From: Campylorhamphus procurvoides
Taxonomy: Eukaryota > Chordata > Aves > Passeriformes > Dendrocolaptidae
NCBI GenBank assembly: GCA_013396655.1
Contig: WBMV01006675.1
Location: forward strand, 197,031-261,030
Direction of reading: 5' to 3'
Length of the DNA stretch: 64,000 nucleotides
Under the pieces are notes generated by a model that saw only the letters and a list, made by a program, of their open reading frames with translations, did no database searches and was not told the origin of the DNA. Both the position numbers and the translations under genes were made by a program. Shown in pieces: positions 36,801-49,900 of the stretch; the first letter of the stretch is position 1, and every line of letters starts with the position of its first letter.

Positions 36801-39800
36801 ATTCTCTAATGAGATGCTTTCATACTGGAATATACTTTTAACTGGAAATGAAACACTTTAGAACCAGCTTCCCAGATTTTAATTAAATATTTGTCAGGAA
36901 AATATTCTTGGCTCCAGAATAGGAACTGTTAAAACCAGAGAAAGGGATCCTTACATTGTCTGGCTTGCCTAGGTTTGTCTCTTCCTTGCTTTGAAACCTG
37001 TTTTAGTATAGGATGGAGTTTTTTCTTTTAATAATAATCTTTAAGATTCAAACTGTGATAATAATTCCTTATTCTCAAGGCAGAATAAGTTCGATTCATC
37101 TTGTTATGACCTGGTTCTTTACATTAAGAGCAGCTATTAGTTGCAAGTCTGATTTTTGAGACAAAATTAATTCAGTTGCAATAACAGTAAGTAAATAAAT
37201 ACAGTTTTCCAAAAACTGTAATCTCAGAAAAATGAAGCTATGGCTAATCAGCACCAGTTAGAAGGGTGAAAGCACAGCAGGCTGCTTCCAGCAACGCACG
37301 GTAACTAAAGGTTATCAGTGTGCATAAACCTTCCAGGCAAGCTGATGCAGTGATGTCACCTGGTACCAAGAGCTTTTGAAAATGAAAACAAAATTGAATA
37401 TTAATTAATCAGAAAATTGGGTGTTACCTTTACCTCCATGTGAGAATGAGAAGCAAGCAGCACTGAGAACAGCAGTACCTCTTCTTTGATAGAAATAATG
37501 CTTTTCAATTTGAGGCCACAATTATATTTTTGTTGAAGTTTAAAGCTGTGAAAAACTGTTGAGCTATATATGAAGACTTTCCAAAAGTTATTCTTTTCAT
37601 GCTGAATAATCTGAAATTCACTGTTCTTGCTGTTTTACTTTGAGTAGGTTTCAAACAGGAATTGTTAGCTCCCTGTCCTGGCTTTCTTAGTGGTTTTTAA
37701 GAGACAAGCACAACATTATGTCCCCATCGATGCATGCACACACCAAGGGTCAAAGAACAGTTTTTAGGAACAGCAGATGGAGAATACCAACTTCCTTAGA
37801 CGATAAATAAAAAAAAAATCAGGTTTAGGAAACACTTTTCAGGAAAAATACCATTTACATGTATTTATAACATTAATGAAGATAATACACTGCAACAATA
37901 TGAAGAACGACAATGTGAATGGAACTAGGAAAAAGAAATATTAAAACATTTTCTAATACAGACAGGTAAAGCACATACTTTCTACTGAATCTTTTTTATT
38001 TTGTATTTTGATAGTTTTTAATTAATGATTTCAATAATTTAAATAATTGTTTTCCCAAAAAATTGCATATATGGGTATTTCACCTTTTTCCTGAGCTTTC
38101 TCAGTTCTTGGAAAGCTGGAGTAAAATTGAAAATGGACCAAACAAGGTGAAATAGGAAAAAAAGTCAGATCCTGCTGTTTGAGGCATAGTGCACACCACA
38201 GAGCAAAATTCCTTTTTCTTTCTCTTTTATTTTTCTAGTTTGCCACAATATGATTTAAATGAACTCTGTTTATGACAAATCATTTATCAACATTCCGTTG
38301 CAAGTTTCTGTGTGAAAAAACCAAGCCATACTTCTGTGGCAAACTGCCTTGTTTTGTCTGCAGCTGCCAGCTTATCTTTCTGTCTTCTCTCTTTTCTTAG
38401 GAACAAAACACATTTCATGCCTTTTTTTTTTCAGTTCAAGAGGTTATGCCAGAATGATTTTAATGATCTTCTCTGTTTACATTTGACGTGTGTTAAAACA
38501 GCATAGCCTGAGTTTTTCCCACAGATTTTAATGAATGTTGATTTTTTGGAACACAGTGATAATTTCTGCAGTGCAACATCTCTGAGTGTTTCTCAAGGTG
38601 ATTTTTAATATAAATGTATTTCTCTGTGTAGCCTCATCTTTCTGAAACAACTGAGAGGTATGGATGGCTGCTTGGGGATGAAGGGGCTGCATAAGCTGCT
38701 TCTGTGGCCAAAAATTTGTATATCAGATAGTCACCAGAAAAATCCCTGCTGCACACATGACAGTAAGCACTGTGGAAATTATTGACCCACCTCAAATCTC
38801 TTCTCTGACTTTATAAATATAAAGTGTTTTCTATATGGGATGTGTCATGAGTCACAGGTAATATTGAAGTTACTGTTGTACTGAACATCTGACTGGGGAA
38901 TTAATTTATCCAAATAAAGTTCTCTACTATGATTTAGTTTCAGGTCATTGGATGTCAGATGCTAGTAACATGTACTTGATCATGTAAGGAAAAAAGAAAT
39001 TGTCTTTAAATTCCAAAAGCTTTATGTTATCATAGCTATCCTACCAGTCTTTTACATTAAAATTATCCTGGAAATGAGTTACACACTAGCTTTTTCAAGT
39101 CATCAGCACTTGATGTTATTTCTCCACTATGTGTGTAGAGAAACCCAAGATCTGCAGCTCTAAAGGTGTTGAACCAATCTAGTCTATTTAGTCTATGTGT
39201 ATGTAGACTTGATTTCAGGGGGGAAGGGGGTTTTGCAATTCAATATGCAAGATTGCATACTTCTTGTTTTTCCAGACCTTTGTTTTAGACCATTTGAGGT
39301 TTGTTTTTTCAACTTCAAGCATAGGATTTAGCTTAAATTTAGCACATTCAGCATAAGATCAGGAAAAGCCCAGGTTTTTTTCTAAAGGGAACTTTCAACT
39401 GTGCTTTTCCTCTGATTTTTTCACTTGGAGTGTTCCCAGAGGGGAGATATCTTCTCTTTCCTGTTTCCCTGTGTAGCGCCATCTGTGATTCTCCCAGCAC
39501 CTGGAAGTGTGTTGGCAATGGGACACACTGAGGTCTTGTGCTGTGGGTTGTTTGTTTGAGTCTGAACACAAAATATTTGGAGTGGTCGAGCAAAACATCT
39601 ACAAAGAAACCTGCAGACCCTGCCAGAAGGAGCTGTCCTGCTCCCATGTTTCCAAGCTCATCTTTAAACATCCTTTGAACTTCTCAAAGAGTAGGTAAAT
39701 AAACACCTGCCTCTATGTGACAAGCCTCTCATTCTATTTACACAGCCATTAATAAAGCTTTCTAGTTTTCTGTCTTTAAAGCTATTTTCTTCCTTAAGTT

Positions 39801-41577
39801 TCAAGTGTAAAAGGTGGCTTGAGATAATAATGTCTTTAGGCAGGAAAAGCCTCAAACATCAGTTCCAGGCAAAGCAGACTAAGCTGAATGGAGGACTTCA
39901 TTTTAATATTTGGTAGTGAATTACTGGTAGAAATCTGAAAGGGTTTTATTTAGCCTCTTCCTTTGTGTGTGAGATGAATGAAATAGAGGCTGTACTTTGA
40001 AAAAAAAAGAGGAAAATAATAATTTTTAACCAACCCAGTATAGAATATTTCTAGATATATATAATAGGAAAGTAGAAATAACAGGGAACTTAAAAAACAT
40101 CCCCAGTTCATTTTTTACATATAACATAATCGAGATTCTTAGAAGCTAAAGTGTATTTTGGAAGCAATATTTTTGTTTTGACATCCATCCCCATCTAGTG
40201 TCTGCGACTGTTATTAGCAAAATAACCCATCTCTATTATCTCCTTGTGATGCCTTTCATTTTCCCCTCCTCCAGCACAGCGCAGAAAGAAAATATGCTTT
40301 TTACCTATCCCTGACTTTAATATGCTGATAAAATACATTTTTTTTAAAGGAATTGTAGTCTTTTGGACTTCTGTGGGAAATACACAAATATTCTTTTTTC
40401 ACTATCCTACAGGAATTAACAGATCAATCTACTGAACTAATAAAGAATCTCTATTAATGAAATTACTTAAAGTTAGGCAATGTCTGTCCTCATCTTCATA
40501 CAACTTTTAATACTATGAATGCTGGGTAATGCACTTTTCAGTGGGTTTCACATCAATATTTTGTATTTATACAATTACTAAGAAATTAACTGGATTAAAG
40601 TATTTTCATGTCCCTAGTATTTTTCCTCATGGTTCTTAAGTGTATGTAGAAGTCATAATCAATATTTTTCTTAATACACTTGAATTTAATGACCATTTAA
40701 GACAAGAGAAAAAGTAAAAATATTTTAAAAAATCTTGTACATTGGAAAACTGACTAGTTGTCTGAAAAGACAGTGAAGATCCCCCATCTTTAAAGTAAAT
40801 AATGACGTGGTTAAGCCAACCAAAATATGGAAGGCTCAGTTCAAGTTATTCCAAAGGAAAGAAATATTAGATCAATAGTCATTAAAATATTATAATTTGT
40901 AGTTCTGTATCGTGGATATTTAATGTAAAAAACCTTGTTTCCTTTCACAGAAATATGATGTGCAAAAAATTGTATTAAGGAACAAGTTCATAATATTGGA
41001 AATTAAATAATATTAAAAGCCAGTTGGTTGGTTTGCAGTCATTGTTTTTAAAGATTGCTACTCTAAAGAGAATGGTATCTCTCTTTTGCAAAAGATTTCA
41101 ATTTTGTTTCCACCTCTTCAGGGTAGAAAAAAATAAAGGATTTTTTGTTCTGGCATCCACATCATTGCTTTTTATAGAAATGTTGTTGTATATAGACAAT
41201 TCGTCTTGTACATTGGGGCAGTATAAACACCTAGAAAATTCAAGGAATCATATCCCAGTTTAGAGAAAACACACAAAATGTCTTAAAATGTGATTATTGT
41301 TTATCCTTGTTAGTGATTTTGGGTGACTGTGTGCAGTTTCTATAAAGATACTAATACTTTAGAAGACTTGAGGAAGGGTTATAGCCCTTTTTTAATTTTC
41401 CTAATTGTATCTCTGCCCTCTGTTTCAGTAGAAAGCTCTTTCCACTTACTGCACCATTAACTATAAACATTTACTAGAATAGTTCATTGAAAGCCATAGC
41501 CATATGTTACATTTCAAGGCTCTGGTTTTCAATTAAATGGCAGCTGTGTATTTTATTTGGGCCTTCTGGGACTTGGA
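33825..41577. other. Unique non-coding DNA
   Basis: No gene or repeat family is recognised in 7.7 kb. Notable texture: a GC-richer block at about 34200-34460, a run of thirteen A at 35565-35577, and a compositionally complex patch at about 37240-37380. A 107-codon minus-strand frame (39348-39671) overlaps a 63-codon plus-strand frame (39507-39698) with no recognisable product. Confidence 0.55.
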
Positions 41578-41622
41578 ATATGCGCTCTAAATTTCATTTC
41601 ATATGCACTCTAAAATTCACTT
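41578..41622 (+). repeat. Imperfect 22-23-bp tandem duplication
   Basis: ATATGCGCTCTAAATTTCAT at 41578 onward is repeated as ATATGCACTCTAAAATTCAC from 41601, with a few substitutions. Two units only. Confidence 0.82.
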
Positions 41623-43720
41623 CTCCCTGATATCTTTCTTATAATTACTCTGCAGGTGTTACTCCTGTGTTCTCGTGAGATTTGCTTTCAAGTATTTTTA
41701 GGAGTTGTTATGAAATGAGAAAAAGTCAAATTAAATTATAAATGAAATGTGTAAACTTTCTTGGTATCAGAGTAAAGGGCAACCGCTGTACCTCTTAAGC
41801 AACTTGACCTCAACATAATCTGGAATATTTACAAAATGCATCAAAAATCTAAGCAGTGGGAAAAAATGAGAAAAACTCTTGGCAAATGTAAGATAAAGTA
41901 AGCATATGTTGGGAATTACTGCACTTAACTGATTCTGAGTAAATGTGAACACCAGAGAGAGCATAATTATTGCTTTTATTCCTTGGTTAAATTACATCTT
42001 CATTCAAACAAAAGTAACAGTGGAGAGAATAGCTCCGTGAGGGATTGCTTTTATATGAAGAAGCTCTGAAGCCCAAAAGCCTAGGGAAATTTTCTTGAAA
42101 AAAGTGCCTGAAAAACTCAAATCTAAACCTCTTTTTTTTGTCTTAAAAATTTAATACTGACCAAACCAGACTAGAAAAGTGAATTGTCACAGAAATTCTG
42201 GACTTTTTCGAAACCTTTCATTACGGTAGAAAAATCTTCAAGAGTCTTGTGATATAGTTTACAGTAAAACAACTTTACTGTTCACAAGGTTGTCTTTTCT
42301 GGCTGAATGTAGTTTACTTACCCTGCAGATCCCACAGGTTCTCATAGTTTTTCTCTTAGTTCTCTAATTTAGTAATGGTGTGACTTTTTTGCATTAGAGG
42401 TGGAGGCAATTTGTGAAAAAGGAACTAGCTGTCCATAGTAAAATAAAGAGAGGAATGGGCTTTTAAAAATGCCTGAAACAGCATAATATTTGAAAGAACT
42501 CCCACTTGGGTGAAATACAGACCTTACTAGATAAAAATATTGGCAATCAAAGGTATAACTTTTGTGCTTCATGTAATTTACTCTGAAAGAGAACATCTAG
42601 AAACGTTGTGGAATGCAGATTTCCAGTTTTGCTTCACCTCCTCTCTACGCACTGAGCTTCCAGTGACATTTCTGATATGACCAGCATCTATCTTCAGGCA
42701 TTACTCCAAAAGCTCTCCTTTTTGTAGTTTTTGTTTGTTTGCTTGCTTGTTTTTTTAAGAAGGAATAATTTTATCCATAACATAGCAATGAAGTTCTGTA
42801 TGAGCGAGATGTAAACATATTTGGAAAAGACTCAGGGCGTTTCTGAGGGTGGCATTCTGCAGAGATTCTCTCTGTACCCAGTGAAGGACAAGCAAAAGAG
42901 GGGCATGTGTTTATAGTAGACTGCAAGGCTTTGGAACACTCTTCCTCAGGATACCTTAGTGTTGAGTAGCAAAAGTTGCACCCTTAAAATGGCATGTAGC
43001 TAGCAGTCATATTTACACTCTTATAGAGATTGGCCATATGGCAAATCATGGAATATAATCATTCACTTCTGAAACAAGGAATAAAATTACCTGAGGTTTA
43101 GAATGCAGCACCCCTTCAAAGATTTCAGACCATATCCTTCCACAACACAACCACCTACTTCATTTCACCTGCAGTAGTGTTAAAAACATGATTAAGGTGG
43201 TGTAGGACCACAGTATGAACGAACATGTTTAGTTCCTTACACTGTGCTGTCCTTTGTTAATATTGTGTTCTTTCTGAATTACTGTGTTTGAGCAACCTGC
43301 AACTCTCACCAGAGAGTAAATATTTAGCACTCATAGTCATGAACCATACACCATTGTTGTTTGAATCTTCAATGTTTGCTTAAAGTAATGCTGGGGTTTA
43401 TTTAATTTTTGAAATCCTTTAATGAGTTATCATTGAGAATTCACATACTAAAACAGTTAAAACCTTTTTTGGAAGCTGTATCTTGCCTATCTTTGTTTCA
43501 ACTGCACTTCAACTTAAATATATGTTAATTAAAACATATTTATTTCATTCCTTCATGAGATTTACAATCCTACTGAACATTATCAAGATTCTTGTTTTCA
43601 CAGGTATCAAGAATATCTTTATACATATAGGTCCACTTTAGTTGATGGAATGCCTTTTGAAAGTCTGCCACATATGAATACTTGATCAAGGAATTTGTAC
43701 TCTACTGAAGCAAAGCATCA
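41623..43720. other. Unique AT-rich DNA with (TTTG)n patch
   Basis: No gene is recognised. A TTTG/CTTG simple repeat lies at about 42727-42757. Frames are short (75 codons or less). Confidence 0.6.
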
Positions 43721-43766
43721 AACTTGTTGATTATGATGCATGGAGTTTGTTGGTTATAATCCATGG
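43721..43766 (+). repeat. Imperfect 23-bp tandem duplication
   Basis: AACTTGTTGATTATGATGCA... at 43721-43743 is followed directly by AGTTTGTTGGTTATAATCCA... at 43744-43766. The units match at 18 of 23 positions, so the duplication is old. Confidence 0.78.
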
Positions 43767-45681
43767 CCCTTACTAGGAAGTGCCAATAATCTAATTTTCA
43801 AGCAATAATTGATTATATTTAATGAGTCTGACTAATTGCATATATATGTAATATTACTTTACATTCAATTCTTACTTGAAATACACTCCCAAGAATGCAA
43901 TTTTAATTTTGTCATTTGTGTCTACTCAGGCTTATCTTATAATTTTTAAGCACTTAATTTTTTTTACATTCCCTTTTGATTGGAAGTATATTATACTTTT
44001 ATTTTGGTTACCGAGATTCAAGAATGAACTCGTTCTTATTCTTCAAAGATTTTGTGTATTTTCACAGGATGACAAACAGCTTAGAGTGAAGATGTGGGAT
44101 AAATATATTTAAAGATGCTCATGTGATTTCAGAAATTAAATTCTTTTTTACCATAGTAAACTAGGTACTTGAGAGTAAAGTTTCAACTGGAAGTTAATAG
44201 GGTGTGTTCTTTACAAGCACTTTTGAAAACTCAACCTCATGTCCTGTTTGTGTCATGCTCCAAATTTCATATGACCAGAAGTTGCCACTGAATGTGACAG
44301 GTGCCTGACCTGCTGGTTACACAACTTTTCTGTTTAACATCAGGGCAAGGAGTCCAACAGGAAAAGTTTCAACTAAAGTGTATCTGTGGTGTAAATGTGA
44401 CTGAGAGAGCAGCACTCCAAACTGAACACAGCTATGTATTATGGGGTGGATATTTTCAGCAGAGATCACGTCTCAATGTGTTTTAAGCATCATGATTTTC
44501 AGAATTAAATACTCTAGCAGGCCCTAACTGAGTAATTCCAAAGTGCCTTCTGAAAGGTTCATGTTTCGCTGCTGGTATTGCACTTCAGCTTGAATTTGGA
44601 AGAGTATGGCACGGTATAAGTATACAGGGTTTTTATTAATCTGAACGTTGGCAAACCACAGGAATTGTTCAGCTACATACTTAAAATTGATATACAGAAT
44701 TAAGGGGTTTTATATTTAATATTTCTACTAGAAAAAAAAGATGTAAAAAAAAGTATTTATCAAGGAAGGCTCCCTTGTACCTTTCTCTCCAATTGAAAAT
44801 GTAAGTGCATAGAATGGAAAGGGAATTTTTCACTGGCCAATATTGTGCAAGGTTTTCACAAAACATTGGTGAAATTCACTTGAATATTTAAATTCATAAG
44901 TAGAAATTATTCATAAATATTTCTATGTTCTGTATGTTTTAACAAAATTAAATAGTAGTAGTGACATACAGTTAGGTTAGATGAGGAGATGGTCTCTCTC
45001 AAAATAGCCCTTATTTTTGTGAAAAATCTTAACAGCCTTAAACATATCTAGTTAAAAAAAATCAAGAATGTAAAAAAATATTATCAACATTTCTATAATT
45101 TCTGAAGCTCCAGAAAACATTTGCACCAAGATTATAAAAGGAACACTTTGAAATGTTGGAAATGTTCTTTCTGATGACTGGTTTTCATATTGTAGTATTA
45201 ATTACTATTCATTTTATATCTTTTAGAAGCCTGTTTTCCTCTGACCTACGTACACCTCTCTTGCCAAAATCTCTGTGCATTGAAACTAATCACTTTCTTT
45301 TCTCTAAGACAAAGAACTTCAGCTGTTCCAATCTGTGATAACTAGGAGCAGGTCATTCACTCTGGTCAAAATCTTGCTGTGAGTGAAAGCACACATATCC
45401 TGTAAGCAAAGCCAAGAAGTTATAGTTAGTGCAGTTGAAATAATAAACATTTAATCAAAGAACTATTCATCCAAAATTAGTTGTTCAGAGCCCTGTAGTC
45501 TCCAGCATCATCCTGGATCTGAAGTGTGTATTCTTGCATACCTTGCTGAGAAGGAACTTTATGTAGTCACCCTGTTGCTTAAAATCATGTATGTTTGTCA
45601 TATTTGGAGGTCCAGGTGTTGAAAACCATGCAATTTTATGTACCAAGACAATGTTTGTTGAACAGTGATTGGCACAACACT

Positions 45682-45696
45682 GTGTAATTATTACAC
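45682..45696. repeat. Perfect short palindrome
   Basis: GTGTAATTATTACAC has 7-base arms around a single T. It might bind a dimeric homeodomain or bZIP-type factor, but palindromes of this size occur by chance. Confidence 0.8.
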
Positions 45697-45701
45697 GTAG
45701 C

Positions 45702-45765
45702 ATTAGTCAGAAAATTACTGAAAATTATTAGTCAGATTATTATTAGCCAGAAAGTCATTATTGAA
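45702..45765 (+). repeat. Irregular ATTAGYCAG direct repeats
   Basis: ATTAGTCAG or ATTAGCCAG occurs at 45702, 45727 and 45742, each followed by an A/T-rich ATTA-containing spacer. It looks like a decayed local tandem duplication. Confidence 0.65.
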
Positions 45766-45995
45766 ATAATAATTTTTAGAAGTAACTTGCAGTCTGCAAA
45801 ATGGAGAAAACACCAATTAGAAAGCAAAACAAAGTAGAAGAATCAGTAATTCCAGTTTTGTGAAAAAATAGGCAGAAATCTAGTCAAAAGTCAACATGGC
45901 TGTAGATGTCATCAGACACTTTAGAATCAGCTCTTTGGGTAGACAGAGTCTCAGAAAGGGCTGCTGTGACCAGTAACTTCTCTTGTCTTCCCCAG

Positions 45996-46255
45996 CCAAA
46001 GAAACCAAATACCTAATTTCAGGTGGTTCAAAATGGGCAAAGCCTTTCTTATCAGCTCACAATGAGGTCACAGGCAATGCACTGTGGTCCCTGCAATGGT
46101 GTATAATGCCATTGACATGGACAGTTGCAGTACAGGTTTGCCCAAAAGAACCTTGTTGCCAAAAATCTTTGGATGGTGAACATTTAAGACAGATTACACA
46201 GCTCTGTGCTGTAACTGGGACTTATGAAAACTACCTGTATGTAATTGCTGTGTAA
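45996..46255 (+). other. Open frame after a strong acceptor-like site; unproven
   Basis: A strong pyrimidine-rich acceptor (CTTCTCTTGTCTTCCCCAG, ending 45995) leads into 86 open codons that end in a stop at about 46253-46255, followed by an A-run at 46254-46262. The predicted peptide has five cysteines and no recognised family or domain. It might be a 3'-terminal exon, but no AATAAA signal or partner exon is evident near it, and such combinations occur by chance in 64 kb. Confidence 0.13.
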
Positions 46256-46880
46256 AAAAACCCTCAAAATCCTAAACACAAACATGTAACATCTCGAGGA
46301 TTACTTAAAATGGTCTTAATAGCTTTCTAATGTTACCAAATTTCTCCTTTCTATGAAACATACCAAAATCTGGTAAATTTTTAAAAGTTAACAGTATGGA
46401 GGCATCTTTTAAGGTAGAGCTGTTTGGCTTCGCCAGAGCAGCAAATGTGAATGGATATTTTTCTGGTGGCTGTCACTTAGTAATGCTGGTATACAATATG
46501 CCTGCATTTCCACAAAGTAGGAAAACTTGTATAATATTGTTGGAGAGAGCAAGTCTTCTCATCAATAGGAAAAGAGATGTGTTTGGCCTGAGTACTTCGG
46601 TTAAAATGTGATAATAGAGCATTTTTTTTTAATCTAAATTAACTTCTACAGAGACTTACTGCTAGTTATCAAATATAGACTTTAGCTAGAGACATATCAG
46701 AGTAAAACAGCAGTGTGACAGAGGAAATGAAGAGCACTGAGCTTTGCTTGAAAACTAGGTGTTTCTGAATTAGATTTGGTACATAATCAAGAAAGACAGA
46801 GAGAGACAATTCTCTGGGAAGCATTGCTTTGTACCGAAGCTGGAAGTCAGACTTTAAAGTGGTCTTTGAAGTAGTTTTAC

Positions 46881-46913
46881 TTTTTTTTTTCTTTTTTTTT
46901 TTTTTTTTTTTTT
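46881..46913 (+). repeat. Poly-T tract (33 bases, one C)
   Basis: Ten T, one C and 22 T. On the minus strand it is a poly-A run; however no retrotransposed body is recognisable upstream of it on that strand, so I call it a homopolymer only. Confidence 0.92.
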
Positions 46914-49900
46914 AAATTTTTAATTCACATAGAATGCCCAGACCCCTAACTCAGGGTCTTTTCAGTTATGTTTCTAAAATGAGGTAATTTGCATTTTCCT
47001 GTTTTCTTACAGTGAATAAAGCAATTGCTTGACCTACTTCCTTGTGAAGAGATAAAGCAATTTATAAGTAAATGTGCAAATCTGACTAAATTAATTTTGA
47101 ATGTGGCTGGAACAGCCAAAGAATACTTAACAAACAAACTCTATATCCAGAGGTGGATATCAAAACTCAGTTAACCTTAAAGTGGTGATTCTTCTGGAAA
47201 GCACTATAAAACAACTTTCGTAAGTTAAATATGTGGATTACATATCAGCTGAGCACACACTGGAAAACCTTTGCAATTTTTATACATTTGTTCCCTGTTA
47301 TTCAAAATTTCTTTGCTTTATAAACAAAAATATAAATATTTTTATGTATACTAAAATTTATGCAACTGATGCTGGGTCTTGAATTATTAGAGAGTTTTGA
47401 GAAAATCTAATTCCACATAAAGAACCTGGCACAAAACTTGCTGTGTTCTTAACCAGATGAGTACTCTCCCATCTTAGTTTTTCAACTACATGTTTACTGT
47501 GGATTTATTTATCTCCCTGTGAAATTTAGTTTATTATTCTTCAAAACTGGAAGAGGATAAATAGATGTGTGCCAGGTCTTTTATTTTATTTTGTTTTTTT
47601 TAAAATTTAATATGGAAAGTTAATATTTCAGTGATTTAATTTAACTTTGGGGAAATTTCTAACTAAACAATAGAATATGAAGATGACTAATGGAAAAAGT
47701 CCATACAAGTGTGTGTGGGCATAGTAGAGTTAGTGAAAACTTATTTGAAAATAACTTGATGCAGTTACTGTGGTATTCTGTTAAATTACATGAACAGCGA
47801 ATGGTATCCATTTCTTTTTCCTCATTACCAAAAGTTACTGTTCTAGTGCCAGTTTCTGCTCAGAGGTCTTTTTTGATGCTAACTGTATACCATATAATTA
47901 TGTCAAATTAGTACCAATCTAATTAAAAGCAGACCTCATCCAACACATCAAAAAAATGCAGAGTATTAATCCTTTAATCCAGTCTAATTATCCCCATTTA
48001 AAAAATTTAATCACGTTATACCAATTCAGTCTATGATGGGACAGACATACTGTTGTGTTGTCACCTTCCTTATTAAATACAGAGTTATACTTGAAACTCC
48101 TTCTTTCCATATTAACTACTCAAATTACAGAAATTGACCTCTGAGATGTAACAGTGCACGTTTTGAGTGATAAAGCATAATTACAGAGAGAGAAAATAAA
48201 TACCATTGATGCAGCAAGAAAGTTTTTACCAAAAGAGCAGTTTGGTAGGTTGGCAACTGGATTTTGCTCCTTTGTATTTTGAAACTACATGTTCATATTG
48301 CATATGAGAAGGTATAACTTACAACTGATAAATCATAATATGAGAAATACACTGTAATTATTTTATATCATTCTGTCTAAAGGAATGTTAGATATTATTA
48401 AATCTTGAGTTTCACTGAGAACAAGAAGGATATTTAGAGAAGGGAGATACAAAATTTTAATTCTTTAGGCTTTGATCAACAGAAATAACTACCTCTTGTG
48501 ATACGCTTAAATGTTTGCAAATTTGGTCATGTAAGAATACGGTACAGTTAACAGGTTCCATGAGTACAATTGATTAATGCAAACATTCTGGAGATTTATT
48601 TGATATGTTCTGGTTGGCAAACATGCTAATTGGCAATAACCTTCAGTAGCCTAGACATTTAATTATTGCTTTGTGTTATGACTTCTCTGTTTAATGATAT
48701 TTCCAGACACACTGCACAAGTTAATGTTTGTCTAGGCCGAAACCAATAATTTTGGATCACACACAAATTAAACATTAAAAAAATCTCTAAACAACTAAGC
48801 ATAGTAATTGTGCTTAGTAACCTTGCTGAGCGCTGAGACATTGTACTATTCAGAAAGCCCTAGAACCTACCACAGCTTATGAAGATTTTGGGAATGGTTG
48901 GTGGCAAAACTCCCATTGACTGCAGAACTAAAGCATCACCATCATATATAAAACAATTACAATCAACAATAAAATGGAAGCAATATTTTGTAATTTTGCA
49001 CAGAAGAAGAAACAGATGCTAGAGGGATGTATTGAAATTTGCTTCCAGTTAGACATAACAAGTATAAAAAACAACCTTAAAAAACCTACTAAATAATAAA
49101 AAGATCTCCTGAAGAGAAGAAATTTAAGTACCAAAAATTCTTGAGCCACTCTAAAGTCATATGCAATTATTCAGTTGATATTTGCTTTACTTGTTAATCC
49201 TTTGTTCCAATTCAGTTCTTCAGTAGATGGAAATTTTGCTTTTACTAACCAGAAAAAAAGAAAAATTACAACTCTTCTTATTGTCCACTTAAGAGTCAGT
49301 AGATCACAAGATTATTCTTTTCTTCTAACCACTGGGATGAATGGTCATGTGAGGTAACAGACAGAACGCCAAGGGAACAGATTCACCCCCAGCTCAGTTC
49401 ATGAAGTCTTAATTGGTTTAATGTACATCAATCACTGCAGGAACTCACTCTTGCAGATGTGAACTGAGTCAAGCCTGCTAGTAAGGAACAAAGACTGAGC
49501 AAGGGTGGGTGTAGCTGCTGTAGCAAAGATCCTACATGCAAAGAGGAATCTCCTTTGTCCTGCCTCCAGCTTTCACCTTCTTTGCAACAGGTATGCAGGA
49601 GCAAGGGGACATGAAGGCCGCCATACCTGTTTTTCAGAACTCTTAAATTAGACCAAAAAATGTAATGCATTATATTCCATGATATTTGGGGAAGAGATGG
49701 GACAGGCCTCAATTATTCTGTTGAGTTGAATGACTTAGCAGAGCACTTTTCTCCCCCAAAATGCCGTATTTCTCCCAAAACATATAATTTTTTTTTTAAT
49801 TTCCACCTGTTATTTAACAGTTAATCTACAGTTAATTAATTATTATAATAACAATAAAAATAATTAAAAATATTTAAATTAACCTCCAGGGAGAAAATAT

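Larger units (their letters stand above)
43767..46880. other. Unique AT-rich non-coding DNA
   Basis: No gene or repeat family is recognised. Contents include a 15-base palindrome (45682-45696), a cluster of ATTAGYCAG repeats (45702-45765) and a plus-strand frame after an acceptor-like site at 45995 (see separate entry). Confidence 0.55.

Noticed and set aside
44068..44112. Terminal-exon-like segment after TTTTCACAG, ending in TAA
   Set aside because: Only a weak acceptor and 14 codons support it, with no polyadenylation signal or partner exon. Such matches are common by chance.
46881..46913. Poly-T as the tail of a processed pseudogene on the minus strand
   Set aside because: No gene-like body or target duplication was seen beside it.
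49428..49712. 94-codon minus-strand frame
   Set aside because: No family resemblance and no supporting signals; composition alone can explain it.
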